From the NCBI GenBank assembly GCA_036961205.1, contig JBALVI010000010.1:35330-99329 (forward strand): a stretch of 64,000 nucleotides of DNA, read 5' to 3'. Both the position numbers and the translations under genes were made by a program. Below, piece after piece: positions 25,327-34,630 of this stretch (position 1 is the first letter of the stretch; every line of letters starts with the position of its first letter). This stretch comes from CALJFL01 sp036961205. GTDB lineage: Bacteria > Pseudomonadota > Gammaproteobacteria > Pseudomonadales > Halieaceae. The notes below the pieces were generated by a model, which did no database searches, had not been told where the DNA came from, and was given only the letters and a program-made list of their open reading frames with translations.

Positions 25327-26640
25327 ATGGACGACGCCATCCCTGTAGTGCAGTCCCGAGAGCACAGGCTAGACAAGTCCATCAATAACGTCAGCAAACA
25401 ACGCTACATCAGCCAAGCCTGGATGAACCGGGAGTGGGAGACAGTCTGGACAAAGCACTGGCAAGCGGCCGCACATATCAGTGATTTGCGCGAGAGCGGC
25501 GACTACGTTGTCTACGATATCGGCAGGGAAAGTATTCTGCTTACCTGTGCAGAGGACGGTGAAATTCGTGCTTTTTACAATGTCTGCCAGCATCGGGGTT
25601 TACGCCTGGTAGACAGCCATTGCGGACACACCGACACCGTGCGCTGCCCCTATCACAGCTGGCGCTACAACATGGACGGAGCGTTGAACTTCGCCCCCGG
25701 GGAAGAATTGTTTCAGCAGGGCCTACCAGCCGATAAAACTTCTCTAAAACCAGTGCGCTGCGAAGTAGCCTTGGGCTTTGTGTGGATCGTATTGGATTCC
25801 GATAGCGAAAGTTTGACGGATTATCTGGAGCACATGCTCCCCATTATGTCGCATTATCAATTTGAAACTATGACCCTGACATTGGATCAGACTGTTTCGG
25901 TCAACTGTAATTGGAAAGCGGTGCAGGACAACTTCAGCGAACTCTACCACGTACCCTACTTACACCCGCAACACAGGCGCTTTGTGGATTGCGCTAGCGC
26001 CAGCAATGATCTCTATCCCAGCGGTCACAGCCGAGTGCGTGTGCCCGGAGGCACTACCGATACTGGCTTCGCTATACCCGAATCGCCTACGGACATACTC
26101 TCGATGCAACTCACATCATTGGGTCTTTCGGCGAGCGACTACACGGGGCGGGTTGAAGATGTTCAAGCCGCTATTCGCGATGCCAAGCGAGCCCTGGGCG
26201 AATCGTCCCTGCCCTACTACAAACAATTTACCGACGAGGAACTCTCAGACGTGATTCAAACAAACGTCTTTCCAAACACCATCTTCAGCTATAGCACCGA
26301 CATGTGCTGGCTACTCCGCATGCGCCCCCATCCGACAGACCCGAACCAATGCTATCTCGACAAGCTGTCTTTGGAAAAACTGGACTCTACGGTAGAAAGT
26401 CAACATCCTGCGCCCGATACAGAAAAGCAAGACCGGCCCATTCACGATAGCTTCGACTACTCCGACGTTATCGCCGGACGCAAGACCATGACCGATACCA
26501 TAGACCAGGATTTAAGCCTGCTACAACACGCTCAGCAAGGCATGCAGTCTGACGGCTTTAAAGAGCTTTGGTTGTCTGAAGCCGAGTGCAGAATATCGCA
26601 CTTTCACGAGCAACTTGATCGATGTATGGACAAGGATTAA
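25327..26640 (+). CDS. Rieske non-heme iron oxygenase, alpha subunit
   Basis: A 437-residue ring-hydroxylating-type oxygenase. Rieske ligands are Cys87/His89 (CQHRG) and Cys107/His110 (CPYHSW). The catalytic segment NCNWKAVQDNFSELYHVPYL, then HP, holds the bridging aspartate (QDNF) and the two histidines (YHVPYLHP). The C-terminal half contains NVFPNTIFSYSTDMCWLLRM, a usual strand of the catalytic domain. It is monocistronic on its strand, ending before two convergent SnoaL-like genes. The sequence differs clearly from the 19070 and 27953 copies, so they are paralogues rather than a recent duplication. Confidence 0.9.
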   Translation: MDDAIPVVQSREHRLDKSINNVSKQRYISQAWMNREWETVWTKHWQAAAHISDLRESGDYVVYDIGRESILLTCAEDGEIRAFYNVCQHRGLRLVDSHCGHTDTVRCPYHSWRYNMDGALNFAPGEELFQQGLPADKTSLKPVRCEVALGFVWIVLDSDSESLTDYLEHMLPIMSHYQFETMTLTLDQTVSVNCNWKAVQDNFSELYHVPYLHPQHRRFVDCASASNDLYPSGHSRVRVPGGTTDTGFAIPESPTDILSMQLTSLGLSASDYTGRVEDVQAAIRDAKRALGESSLPYYKQFTDEELSDVIQTNVFPNTIFSYSTDMCWLLRMRPHPTDPNQCYLDKLSLEKLDSTVESQHPAPDTEKQDRPIHDSFDYSDVIAGRKTMTDTIDQDLSLLQHAQQGMQSDGFKELWLSEAECRISHFHEQLDRCMDKD

Positions 26641-26730
26641 CGGTTAACGGAGCCAACACCTACGCGCAGGTGACTGGGTCGGTTCCCGGACCTGAATTTG
26701 CCCGGGATATTTGTCCGTTGTATTGATCCG

Positions 26731-27243
26731 CTAAAGTTTCCGCCGGTTTTCCCGCTGGTACACCGCGTCATCCTGTCGACCACCGCGCAGGCAGTCAGGC
26801 GCGAGCTCAAAATAGCTGTCTTGGGTGGGCTCGGTACGACTCCAGTCGACGCGCTCGCTGCGGTAGGTGAATTTCCATATGCCGTCGCGCTTCTCATAGC
26901 GGTCCAGATAGCGTCCGGCGATGACGATGTCCTCGAAGCCGGACTCGCCTTTCACCTTGTGGTAGGCCTGAAAGTAAACCTCGCCATATGCCTCGTTGCC
27001 TTCCAGTTCAATAAGAACATTGCCGATCATGTGCTGATTAGCCTCGTGATCCTGCAGGGCGGTGACACAGTATTTAGCAAATTCGGTGGCCGAGCCCTCG
27101 GTAAAACCGTAATCACACCAGGCATCTTCGAAGAAGACTGATTGCAAGAGGCTTTCATCGAGGCGGTCCAGCCCGCGCATGTATTTACAGGACAGTTCGT
27201 ATATATCCTGTTTGTCCAGAAGAGCTTCCAGGCGTTCGCTCAC
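26731..27243 (-). CDS. SnoaL-like / NTF2-fold protein
   Basis: A 170-residue SnoaL_4-type protein: LEALLDKQDIYELSCKYMRG, then LDRLDESLLQSVFFEDAWCDYG and GRYLDRYEKRDGIWKFTYR. The DxxDYG and RYLDR.EKR.G.WKI patterns are shared with the next gene and with the 54121 gene. In characterised relatives the fold serves as a dehydratase, an isomerase or a Rieske oxygenase small subunit. It lies 17 bp downstream of the 27261 gene on the same strand. The C-terminal 20 residues are charged and unlike the paralogues. Confidence 0.8.
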   Translation of the reverse strand: MSERLEALLDKQDIYELSCKYMRGLDRLDESLLQSVFFEDAWCDYGFTEGSATEFAKYCVTALQDHEANQHMIGNVLIELEGNEAYGEVYFQAYHKVKGESGFEDIVIAGRYLDRYEKRDGIWKFTYRSERVDWSRTEPTQDSYFELAPDCLRGGRQDDAVYQRENRRKL

Positions 27244-27260
27244 AGTGTTTTACCTCGCTG

Positions 27261-27788
27261 TTATCGTGCTTTAAGGAAAGGGTAAAGTGGGTCGTTATCG
27301 ATATGTGCGCCCTTGGCGAGATCGGCAAAAGCTTCACTGCTGCGCTCATCGACAACCGGGATGCGTTTGCTCCAGTCTATGACGACCTGTCGATGCATAA
27401 TCTTCCACTGACCGTTGCGTTTTTCCAGCCTGTCCAGATAACGACCATAGAACAGCATCTCCTCCTGTGCACCCAAGAGTAGGTGGCCTGCGGTTACGCA
27501 GGATTCAGAGCATGCGATATTATCCGTGAACTCGACCAGCGTGTTGCTCAGTAAGTGGCGGGTGAGCTCATATTGACCCGCAAGAGCCCCCACTACCAGC
27601 TCTGCGAAATTATGCGCCCCACCTTTGTAGCTGCCGTAATCGACCTCTGCCTCAGGCCAGTACGCGGCCTGGATGGTAGCCTGGTCCAGACGATCAAGAC
27701 CCCGGCTGTGCAGGCTGAGAATATCGTGAATGGCGAGCTGGTCTGCGACCCGATCAGGGTTTGCAGCTGTACCTGTTTCTGTCGTCAT
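27261..27788 (-). CDS. SnoaL-like / NTF2-fold protein
   Basis: A 175-residue paralogue of the preceding protein: VADQLAIHDILSLHSRGLDR, AYWPEAEVDYGSYKGGAHNF, HLLSNTLVEF and YGRYLDRLEKRNGQWKIMHR. The aspartate-rich DYG segment and the basic WKI strand match the SnoaL_4 family. First gene of a two-gene unit with 26731 and divergent from the Rieske oxygenase at 27953. The 164-bp gap between them probably carries both promoters. It may be a partner of that oxygenase, or an isomerase/dehydratase acting on its product. Confidence 0.82.
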   Translation of the reverse strand: MTTETGTAANPDRVADQLAIHDILSLHSRGLDRLDQATIQAAYWPEAEVDYGSYKGGAHNFAELVVGALAGQYELTRHLLSNTLVEFTDNIACSESCVTAGHLLLGAQEEMLFYGRYLDRLEKRNGQWKIMHRQVVIDWSKRIPVVDERSSEAFADLAKGAHIDNDPLYPFLKAR

Positions 27789-27952
27789 GGGCTATGGTCT
27801 CAATTTTCCGTTTGGTGATTGTGAATGCTTGCAATGACCTCCCAAAGAAGCACATAATAAAAAACAGTCGATCCTGATTGTAATATCAGAAGGGCGACAA
27901 AGTCTACCCAACCGGCCTAAACAGGCGATTACAGGACAGAGCTGACAAACCC

Positions 27953-29353
27953 ATGACCCAGGACACTACACCACCAAAACCCGGTGAGGCCCGCGCCAGC
28001 GGCCCCTCGGTAGCAGATACCCTGGCATCAGACCGGCATCCACCACCCCAGCCATTGCTGGAAAATAGCTACGATTTTCTCGGCGATGAAGACATACCCT
28101 TTGAGCGTTACACCTCGGCTGATTTTTTTGAGCGAGAGATACGCGAAATGTGGGCGCGCAGTTGGCAATGGGCCTGCCGTGAGGAACACCTGCCTGATGT
28201 AGGGGACAACTACGTATACGATATCGGCCCGTACTCGGTCATCGTGGTGCGCTCCGGTGAAGACACCATCGAGGCTTTCCTCAATACCTGTACTCACCGG
28301 GGAACGCGCCTGCTGGCCGCCGAGGGCAGTGGATACAGCGCTGCTTTTACCTGTCCTTTCCATGGATGGTCATGGGAGCTCGACGGGGCTATCCGCAATA
28401 TTCCCGGACGCTGGGATTTTCCCCACGTTTGTAATGAAACCCATAATCTGCAGCGAGTTAGTTGTGAACGCTGGGGTGGTTTCGTATTTATCAATATTGA
28501 CCCGGATGCGAAGCCCCTGGCTGATTACCTGGACGTATTGCCGGAACACTTCAAACACTTCCCACTGGAACGTCGGCGCATCAAGGCCCATGTACAGAAG
28601 ACGCTGCCGGCCAACTGGAAGGCCGCGCAGGAGGCATTCATGGAGGCCTATCATAACTTTGAGACACACGACTCCCCCAACGGCAGCAACGCCCAGTACG
28701 ATATTTTTGGCAAGTATGTCAGTCGCTTTTTACACAACATAGGTAACTACAGCCCGCAGTCGCTAGACGATTATCCCGGTGACAAATGGCGTAGGCCGGC
28801 CATGACCGAGGAAGAGCAGCTGGATTTTCTCGGGGTTTTCGGGCTTGAACACACCGGTATTGAGGAAGGCGAAACAGCCCGCAGTATCATTGCCGATAAG
28901 CTGCGCGAGCATTTTAGCGCGACCCTGGGTATCGACATGTCAAGCGTCAGTGAAAGTCTGATGCTGGACTCGATTGAGTACCATATGTTCCCGAATATGT
29001 TTTTCTTCGCCGGCATTAATGTCCCTATGGTTTATCGTTTCCGCCCCAACGGGAATGATGTAGATAGCAGTATTCTGGATATACTGATCATGGAACCCCT
29101 TGCAGAGGGCGCTGAGCATCCCGAACCGCCGGAGCCGGTGTCACTGACTGTGGAGCAGTCCTATACCGAGGCCGAAGTACTGGGTTGGCTGGCACCTGTC
29201 TACGATCAAGATACAGCGAACCTGGCACAGCAACAGCAGGGTTTCAAGATCAGCCGTAAACCGGGGCTTACACTGGGTAATTATCAGGAGGCGAGAATAC
29301 GCCGTGTACACCTGACCCTGGATGAATTCCTGTCTGGCAATCCGGACGATTAG
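27953..29353 (+). CDS. Rieske non-heme iron oxygenase, alpha subunit
   Basis: A 466-residue oxygenase with a proline-rich N-terminal extension of about 40 residues. Rieske ligands are Cys113/His115 (CTHRG) and Cys134/His137 (CPFHGW). The catalytic part reads NWKAAQEAFMEAYHNFETH, with a glutamate (QEAF) where other copies have aspartate, and histidines in YHNFETH. A long middle segment rich in acidic residues (TEEEQLDFLGVFGLEHTGIE) is unlike the other three oxygenases in the window. It is followed 13 bp later by a Rieske ferredoxin, its likely electron donor. Confidence 0.9.
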   Translation: MTQDTTPPKPGEARASGPSVADTLASDRHPPPQPLLENSYDFLGDEDIPFERYTSADFFEREIREMWARSWQWACREEHLPDVGDNYVYDIGPYSVIVVRSGEDTIEAFLNTCTHRGTRLLAAEGSGYSAAFTCPFHGWSWELDGAIRNIPGRWDFPHVCNETHNLQRVSCERWGGFVFINIDPDAKPLADYLDVLPEHFKHFPLERRRIKAHVQKTLPANWKAAQEAFMEAYHNFETHDSPNGSNAQYDIFGKYVSRFLHNIGNYSPQSLDDYPGDKWRRPAMTEEEQLDFLGVFGLEHTGIEEGETARSIIADKLREHFSATLGIDMSSVSESLMLDSIEYHMFPNMFFFAGINVPMVYRFRPNGNDVDSSILDILIMEPLAEGAEHPEPPEPVSLTVEQSYTEAEVLGWLAPVYDQDTANLAQQQQGFKISRKPGLTLGNYQEARIRRVHLTLDEFLSGNPDD

Positions 29354-29366
29354 GAGGGATTATTTT

Positions 29367-29699
29367 TTGAACGATAAGCTGTATCAAAAAGTAGCGCAGG
29401 AACAGGATGTTCCCAGGGGAAAAACACTTTGTGTGGAAGTACAGGGGCGCGAAGTTCTGCTGTGCCATACCGCCGATGGGTACTTTGCAGTAGACAACCT
29501 GTGTACTCATGCCGATGCCAGGTTGTGTGAAGGCAAGCTCAAGGGCAACCGAATCCTCTGTCCGTTACACGGTGCTGCGTTTGATGTACGTGACGGCAGT
29601 GCGCTGTCCCGCCCAGCCTCCATTCCCCTGGCCACATATCCGGTACGAGCGGATGAGGATGGTATCGCAGTCTTAGTGGATACAAACGGCGAAGGCTAA
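29367..29699 (+). CDS. Rieske-type [2Fe-2S] ferredoxin
   Basis: A 110-residue protein. The start is TTG at 29367, chosen because a full AGGAGGGA ribosome-binding site lies about 7 bp upstream, just after the stop of the oxygenase gene; the longer in-frame form would overlap that gene by 32 bp. Cluster ligands are Cys46/His48 (CTHAD) and Cys65/His68 (CPLHGA), with the expected spacing. The protein resembles NdoA/BphF-type dioxygenase ferredoxins that carry one electron at a time to the oxygenase. No ferredoxin reductase gene is present nearby. Confidence 0.9.
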   Translation: MNDKLYQKVAQEQDVPRGKTLCVEVQGREVLLCHTADGYFAVDNLCTHADARLCEGKLKGNRILCPLHGAAFDVRDGSALSRPASIPLATYPVRADEDGIAVLVDTNGEG

Positions 29700-29916
29700 T
29701 GGCACAGACCGCCAAGTAAACGACATTTTGAAATCATGCGGGAATTGGTGGCGTTGGTCTGTATTCATCCCTGAATTATCTCTTGGCGCGATTTTACTTG
29801 GCAGTACCATTTCACTGATTGTTTGAATTACTGATTGCCGCTTCAATTGGGAATTCAACAGGGACAGGTTTATACTGAGAGTGTGTAATTCAAGTCCACT
29901 GTAACGGAGTAAGACT

Positions 29917-30171
29917 ATGCCAGTAGAAAATCTAAAAGCCCTGATCGGTGAGTTGCATGACAGTTTTGGGGATAATGAAACCAGCACGCAACAGCAGCAA
30001 TTAATGGAACAACTGCAAACTTACATACACGACATTGATACAGCTGAACCGGTTCCACCCGGCCTTATAGAATCCGCAGAAATCCTGTTAGAGGAAGTGG
30101 AAGAAGGTTACCCCCAAACAGCTGCCAGCATAAGACAGGTCATCAACGCTCTCGGTAATATGGGCATTTAG
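29917..30171 (+). CDS. DUF4404-family small acidic protein
   Basis: An 84-residue acidic protein, mostly helical: ENLKALIGELHDSF, a glutamine-rich bend, then EILLEEVEEGYPQTAASIRQ and VINALGNMGI. The ending (HP/YPxxAxxixxxvxxLxxMGI) is the DUF4404 signature. The family is widespread in gammaproteobacteria and has no known function. An AACGGAGT ribosome-binding site precedes the ATG. It stands alone in front of the acyltransferase fusion gene. Confidence 0.85.
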   Translation: MPVENLKALIGELHDSFGDNETSTQQQQLMEQLQTYIHDIDTAEPVPPGLIESAEILLEEVEEGYPQTAASIRQVINALGNMGI

Positions 30172-30301
30172 AAAGTCCTGGCAGGTTTTGACCCGTTGAA
30201 GACTGAGGCTCGCAGAGACGCCATCCTCAGCGTGAAGTAACCCCCCCTACCCTATTCTTCATACGCACTTTACAATAGCGCATGGATTACAGGAGACTTA
30301 C

Positions 30302-33300
30302 ATGACGCCGGTGACTCAAATTCGCGGTTTCATGCCTTTTACCGCCGTTGTCTTGCTGCAGGCCGCGGTCGCGCTGGGCCATTCGACAGTTATTTACACT
30401 GCAATTTCCCGAGGCTATACCGGCCAACACCCGTTGGCGCTAACGGCACTTGCCAACGCCCTGGTGATATTGCCAATGGTGCTAATGTTCTCCCCGGCGG
30501 GCTACCTCACCGACCGCTTGCCGAAATCCCTTGTTATGCGATGGGCAAGCCTGGCCGGTTTGATTGCCAGTGTTCTTATCGCGGGCAGCTATTACCTCGG
30601 TTGGTTTTGGGGTGCATTCGCCCTGACCCTGTTGCTATCTGTACAGAATGTGTTCTTCTCCCCGGCAAAATACAGCCATATTCGCGAACTGGTGGACAAT
30701 GCAGGCCTGTCGCGCGCCAATAGTGTTATTCAGGTTGCCAGTGTCATTGGTTTGCTGGCAGGTGCACTACTGCTCTCCTCGTTTTGTGCCGCCTGGTTGA
30801 GTGGAACATCTGAGCTGAACAGCGGCCAGGTATTGCTTGCGGTTGCTCCAGCAGGCTGGATTCTGGTGGCGCTGTCTGGCGTGGCCTGGTTACTCAGTTT
30901 TCGCCTGGTGGAACACGTAGAAGTCGCCAGCGACACACGTTTTGATGCGCGAAAGTACCTGAAATTACGTTACCTGCGGCAAAACTTGAAGCTGCTGCGA
31001 CAGCAGCGTTCGATACGCTCAGCTGTCGTTGGACTCGCGACGTTCTGGACCATTGCTCAAATCATACTCATAGCCATGCCCGCCCTGATCGGGCAGTTGC
31101 CGATAAGCGTCAACGGCATGAACGGCCCAGCTGTTCTGACCTTTTCCTGCCTGGGATTGGCGTCAGGCGCGCTGCTGGCAGGACGCATTTCCCGCAACCA
31201 CCTTGAAATCGGCCTGATCCCATTCAGTGCCCTGGGGATCGCCGTATTACTGGCATTGGCCCCCTCATTGGAAAGCATGCCAAGCCTGGCGGCGACACTG
31301 GTGGCCACCAGCTTTCTTGGCGGCCTGTTCGTGGTGCCGCTCAACGCATTAATCCAGTTTCAGGCACCACCGGGACAATTGGGCACGATTTCCGCGGGAC
31401 GCAACTGGTTCCAGGCCATTGGTATGTTAATTGGACTGGGCCTGGGTGTGGTTGCAAATATGCAGGGCGTGGATGCCGCCAGCCTCTTCTACGCCTTGGC
31501 ACTGGTGGCAGCAGTTGGGGCCGGCTACTGCGTGCGAGAATTGCCACACTCACTGACCCGCACCATCGCCCGGGCCATTCTCAAGCGTCGCTTTCGACTG
31601 GAGGTACTCGGTTTTGAAAACCTGCCCAGCTCAGGCGCAGTACTGTTGCTTGGTAATCACACTTCCTGGGTGGACTGGGCAATGGTGCAGGTCGCATGTC
31701 CCAGACAGGTGCGCTTCGTATTACAGCGAGATGTCTCCAATAATTGGTTCATGAAACTGTTTTTCCGTCTGACAGGTACGGCGGCGATCTCGACCCAGGG
31801 CGAAGAAGGCTGCAATGACAGAGTCACCGAGCTATTACAGCAGGGACGAGTTGTTTGCATGTTTCCGGAGCGCGGGATCAGCGGCAACGGTCAGCTTGGA
31901 GAGTTTCTAAACGACTTTGAAAATGCAGTACAGTCGGTAGAAGACGGCGTCATCATACCCTTCTACCTTAGGGGGCTGTGGGGCACACGCTTTTCCCGGT
32001 CCGATGAGGGCCTGCGGGATTCGCGCTCACCCAGCTTGCGCCGGGACCTGATCGTCGCTTTCGGCAAGCCCCTGCCATTGGACACGCGAGCAGGTAACCT
32101 GAAACAGAAAGTCTTCGACCTGTCGATCACTGCCTGGGAGTCTTATACCAAGACACTCGACCCGCTCCCTCTGGCCTGGCTGAAGAGGGTCAAGCGCAAA
32201 CCTGGCGACATATGCATAGTGGACGCCTCTGAAGTAAAACTGACGAGACGCCGTTTTGGGGCTGCTACACTCGCTTTTTCCGGCGCTATGAATCTGGACC
32301 CGGTAGCGGAAAACGTTGGACTGTTGCTGCCCGCGAGTAATGCAGCTTCGATCGCCAACATGGCAGTGATGCTCATGGGTAGAGCTGCCGTTAATCTCAA
32401 CTTCAGTGCATCACCTGCCGCAGTCAATGCCGGAATTGTCGAGGCGGGTATTAAGCAGGTATTTACCTCGCGCCAATTTGAGGCCCGCCTGGATGCGCGC
32501 GGTGTTGATTTTTCTGCGATGCTGACCGGCGCCGAAATCATCTACATGGAGGACATCAAGGAGGCTATTCCAAAATGGCGCCTGATCCTGTCTCTACTGC
32601 AAATACAGCTGTTGCCCGCCGGCCTGATTTACGCGCTAAAGGGAGTGCCCTCAACGCTGGAAGACCCAGCCGCCATTCTTTTCTCCAGTGGCAGCGAGGG
32701 CAAGCCCAAGGGCGTAGTGCTTTCGCACCGAAATATTCAATCTAACTGCAAACAAATTTCTGACGTGCTCAACACCCGGGTTGACGATGTGGTGATAGCC
32801 TCTCTGCCACCATTTCACGCCTTTGGACTCACGGTCACCCTGATTATGCCTTTGATAGAAGGCGTGCCGGTAGCCTGTCACCCTGACCCTACCGATGTGC
32901 TGGGTATTGCCCAGACCGTGGCCAAGTACCGCGCCACCATACTGTTTGGTACAGCGACGTTTCTCAGCCTGTATGCCCGCAACCGCAAGGTAGCGCCAGT
33001 AATGCTGGATTCATTACGTTTCGTGGTGGCCGGTGCCGAGAAGCTGCCGGAGAAAGTGCGCCAGGATTTTCAGCTCAAGTTCAACAAATTCATTCTTGAA
33101 GGCTACGGCGCTACAGAGACTACCCCGGTCGCCAGTGTCAACGTCCCGGATGCAGTCGATACCAGCGACTGGAAAATCCAGGTGGGTGGTCTTAAGGGCA
33201 GTGTGGGCATGCCGTTACCGGGCACCAGCTTTAAAGTCGTTGACCCCGACACCCGGCGAGAGCTGCCGTTGGGCGAAGATGGCATGATTCTCATATCTGG

Positions 33301-33766
33301 TAACCAGGTAATGCTGGGCTACCTTAATGATGATGCGAAAACCAGTGAAGTGATATTCGAGCAGGATGGCATGCGCTGGTATGTGACGGGTGACAAGGGT
33401 CACATCTCTCCAGAGGGTTTTTTGATGATCGTTGATCGCTATTCGCGTTTCGCCAAGATTGGCGGCGAAATGGTGAGCCTGGGCGCGGTAGAGGAAGCGG
33501 CACGCAGTGTGCTCGAAGAGGACTCGGAGGCAGACCTTGCTGCAGCGGCTGTGCCGGACGCTAAAAAGGGAGAGAAAATCGTTATGCTGGTCACCAGCAA
33601 CGATCTGGAAAACGAACTGCGCGACAAAATGATTGCCGCAGGCGTTGCTCCGATGATGTTACCAAGCCAGGTGATCCGCGTGGAGGAAGTGCCCAAACTA
33701 GGCAGCGGGAAAACCGATTTTAGCGCGCTTAACCAACTGGCCGGGGAACTGACGCAGCGTGAATAA
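30302..33766 (+). CDS. LplT-PlsC-acyl-ACP synthetase fusion (lysophospholipid reacylation)
   Basis: An 1154-residue three-part protein. Residues 1-400 form a major-facilitator membrane domain (about 12 helices, with GYLTDRLPKS) like lysophospholipid flippase LplT. Residues about 430-610 are a PlsC acyltransferase with NHTSWVDWAMV (HX4D motif) and FPERGISGNG. Residues about 640-1150 are an AMP-forming acyl-acyl-carrier synthetase with SSGSEGKPKG, GYGATETTP and YVTGDKG. In E. coli the flippase and Aas are separate genes; here they are one chain. The product should import lysophosphatidylethanolamine across the inner membrane and reacylate it. It is a single-gene unit, with GGAG before the ATG. 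Confidence 0.93.
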   Translation: MTPVTQIRGFMPFTAVVLLQAAVALGHSTVIYTAISRGYTGQHPLALTALANALVILPMVLMFSPAGYLTDRLPKSLVMRWASLAGLIASVLIAGSYYLGWFWGAFALTLLLSVQNVFFSPAKYSHIRELVDNAGLSRANSVIQVASVIGLLAGALLLSSFCAAWLSGTSELNSGQVLLAVAPAGWILVALSGVAWLLSFRLVEHVEVASDTRFDARKYLKLRYLRQNLKLLRQQRSIRSAVVGLATFWTIAQIILIAMPALIGQLPISVNGMNGPAVLTFSCLGLASGALLAGRISRNHLEIGLIPFSALGIAVLLALAPSLESMPSLAATLVATSFLGGLFVVPLNALIQFQAPPGQLGTISAGRNWFQAIGMLIGLGLGVVANMQGVDAASLFYALALVAAVGAGYCVRELPHSLTRTIARAILKRRFRLEVLGFENLPSSGAVLLLGNHTSWVDWAMVQVACPRQVRFVLQRDVSNNWFMKLFFRLTGTAAISTQGEEGCNDRVTELLQQGRVVCMFPERGISGNGQLGEFLNDFENAVQSVEDGVIIPFYLRGLWGTRFSRSDEGLRDSRSPSLRRDLIVAFGKPLPLDTRAGNLKQKVFDLSITAWESYTKTLDPLPLAWLKRVKRKPGDICIVDASEVKLTRRRFGAATLAFSGAMNLDPVAENVGLLLPASNAASIANMAVMLMGRAAVNLNFSASPAAVNAGIVEAGIKQVFTSRQFEARLDARGVDFSAMLTGAEIIYMEDIKEAIPKWRLILSLLQIQLLPAGLIYALKGVPSTLEDPAAILFSSGSEGKPKGVVLSHRNIQSNCKQISDVLNTRVDDVVIASLPPFHAFGLTVTLIMPLIEGVPVACHPDPTDVLGIAQTVAKYRATILFGTATFLSLYARNRKVAPVMLDSLRFVVAGAEKLPEKVRQDFQLKFNKFILEGYGATETTPVASVNVPDAVDTSDWKIQVGGLKGSVGMPLPGTSFKVVDPDTRRELPLGEDGMILISGNQVMLGYLNDDAKTSEVIFEQDGMRWYVTGDKGHISPEGFLMIVDRYSRFAKIGGEMVSLGAVEEAARSVLEEDSEADLAAAAVPDAKKGEKIVMLVTSNDLENELRDKMIAAGVAPMMLPSQVIRVEEVPKLGSGKTDFSALNQLAGELTQRE

Positions 33767-33839
33767 GATTAGGGACTGGCATTATCGACAACTTACAAAA
33801 GTGTATTTAGCAAAGCACGTAGCCGGGTAGCAGTCCGCA

Positions 33840-34472
33840 ATGCCAAAAAAAATTCCCAAGTCGCAATTATCCAAGATCGAAACCATCACCGTGGGACATT
33901 ATGAGAACAATGCCTCATCTTTTTGGCTGGGGACGAAGGATCACGATGTCACTCAAAACTACGACAAGTTCCTCAGTCAATTCCCTGAAGGGCGCGAGCT
34001 CGATATCCTGGATTTCGGCTGCGGCCCGGGTCGCGACCTGGCCTATTTCGAATCTCTGAATCATCGACCGGTCGGTCTGGACGGCAGTGAAGCCTTTTGC
34101 GACATGGCGCGGGCCAATAGTGGCTGTCCGGTTCTGCATCAGCAGTTCCTGTCGCTGAACTTGCCCGATGAGGCCTTCGACGGCGTCTTCGCCAATGCCT
34201 CGCTATTCCACATTCCAGGTCAGGAACTGCCGCGGGTTCTGAAGGAACTGCACAGTACGCTGCGTCCGAAGGGGATTCTGTTTTCATCGAACCCGCGCGG
34301 CAATAGCGAGGGCTGGTCTGATCAACGCTATGGTCATTTTATCGAGTTTGAAGAGTCACTGGCTAATCTGGAGGCCGCCGGCTTCGAGGTACTGGAACAT
34401 TACTATCGACCCGCCGGTGCACCACGCTCCGAGCAGCCATGGTTGGCCGTTGTCAGTCGTCGGGTTGGTTAA
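33840..34472 (+). CDS. class I SAM-dependent methyltransferase
   Basis: A 210-residue soluble methyltransferase with the SAM motif DILDFGCGPGRDL, the acidic second strand (VGLDGSEAFCDMA) and a motif-IV-like stretch, FDGVFANASLFHI. The N-terminal helix contains YENNASSFWLGTKDHDVTQN, a pattern seen in small methyltransferases annotated as tellurite- or cyclopropane-type homologues. The acceptor is unknown. It starts 73 bp after the acyltransferase fusion gene and may be read through from it, but no linking function is evident. Confidence 0.85.
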   Translation: MPKKIPKSQLSKIETITVGHYENNASSFWLGTKDHDVTQNYDKFLSQFPEGRELDILDFGCGPGRDLAYFESLNHRPVGLDGSEAFCDMARANSGCPVLHQQFLSLNLPDEAFDGVFANASLFHIPGQELPRVLKELHSTLRPKGILFSSNPRGNSEGWSDQRYGHFIEFEESLANLEAAGFEVLEHYYRPAGAPRSEQPWLAVVSRRVG

Positions 34473-34630
34473 TTCCGGCGCGCTCTGTTGGTATCAGTAG
34501 CCCCAGACGCGTATCCCCCGCCTGCCCCAAACATTCAGGTTTGGTGGACTTTAGAAAACATTACATCTAGTCTAATTTACTCGCTGGCTTCACTTATCCC
34601 TACAATAGAAAACGCACAGGACACGCAACC

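Noticed and set aside
26698..27141. Plus-strand 147-codon frame
   Set aside because: Lies antisense to the SnoaL-like gene at 26731, which has clear family motifs; this frame has none.
29704..29770. Imperfect long inverted repeat ACAGACC...GGTCTGT between the ferredoxin and DUF4404 genes
   Set aside because: Arms are separated by about 50 bases with several mismatches; too weak to call an operator or terminator.
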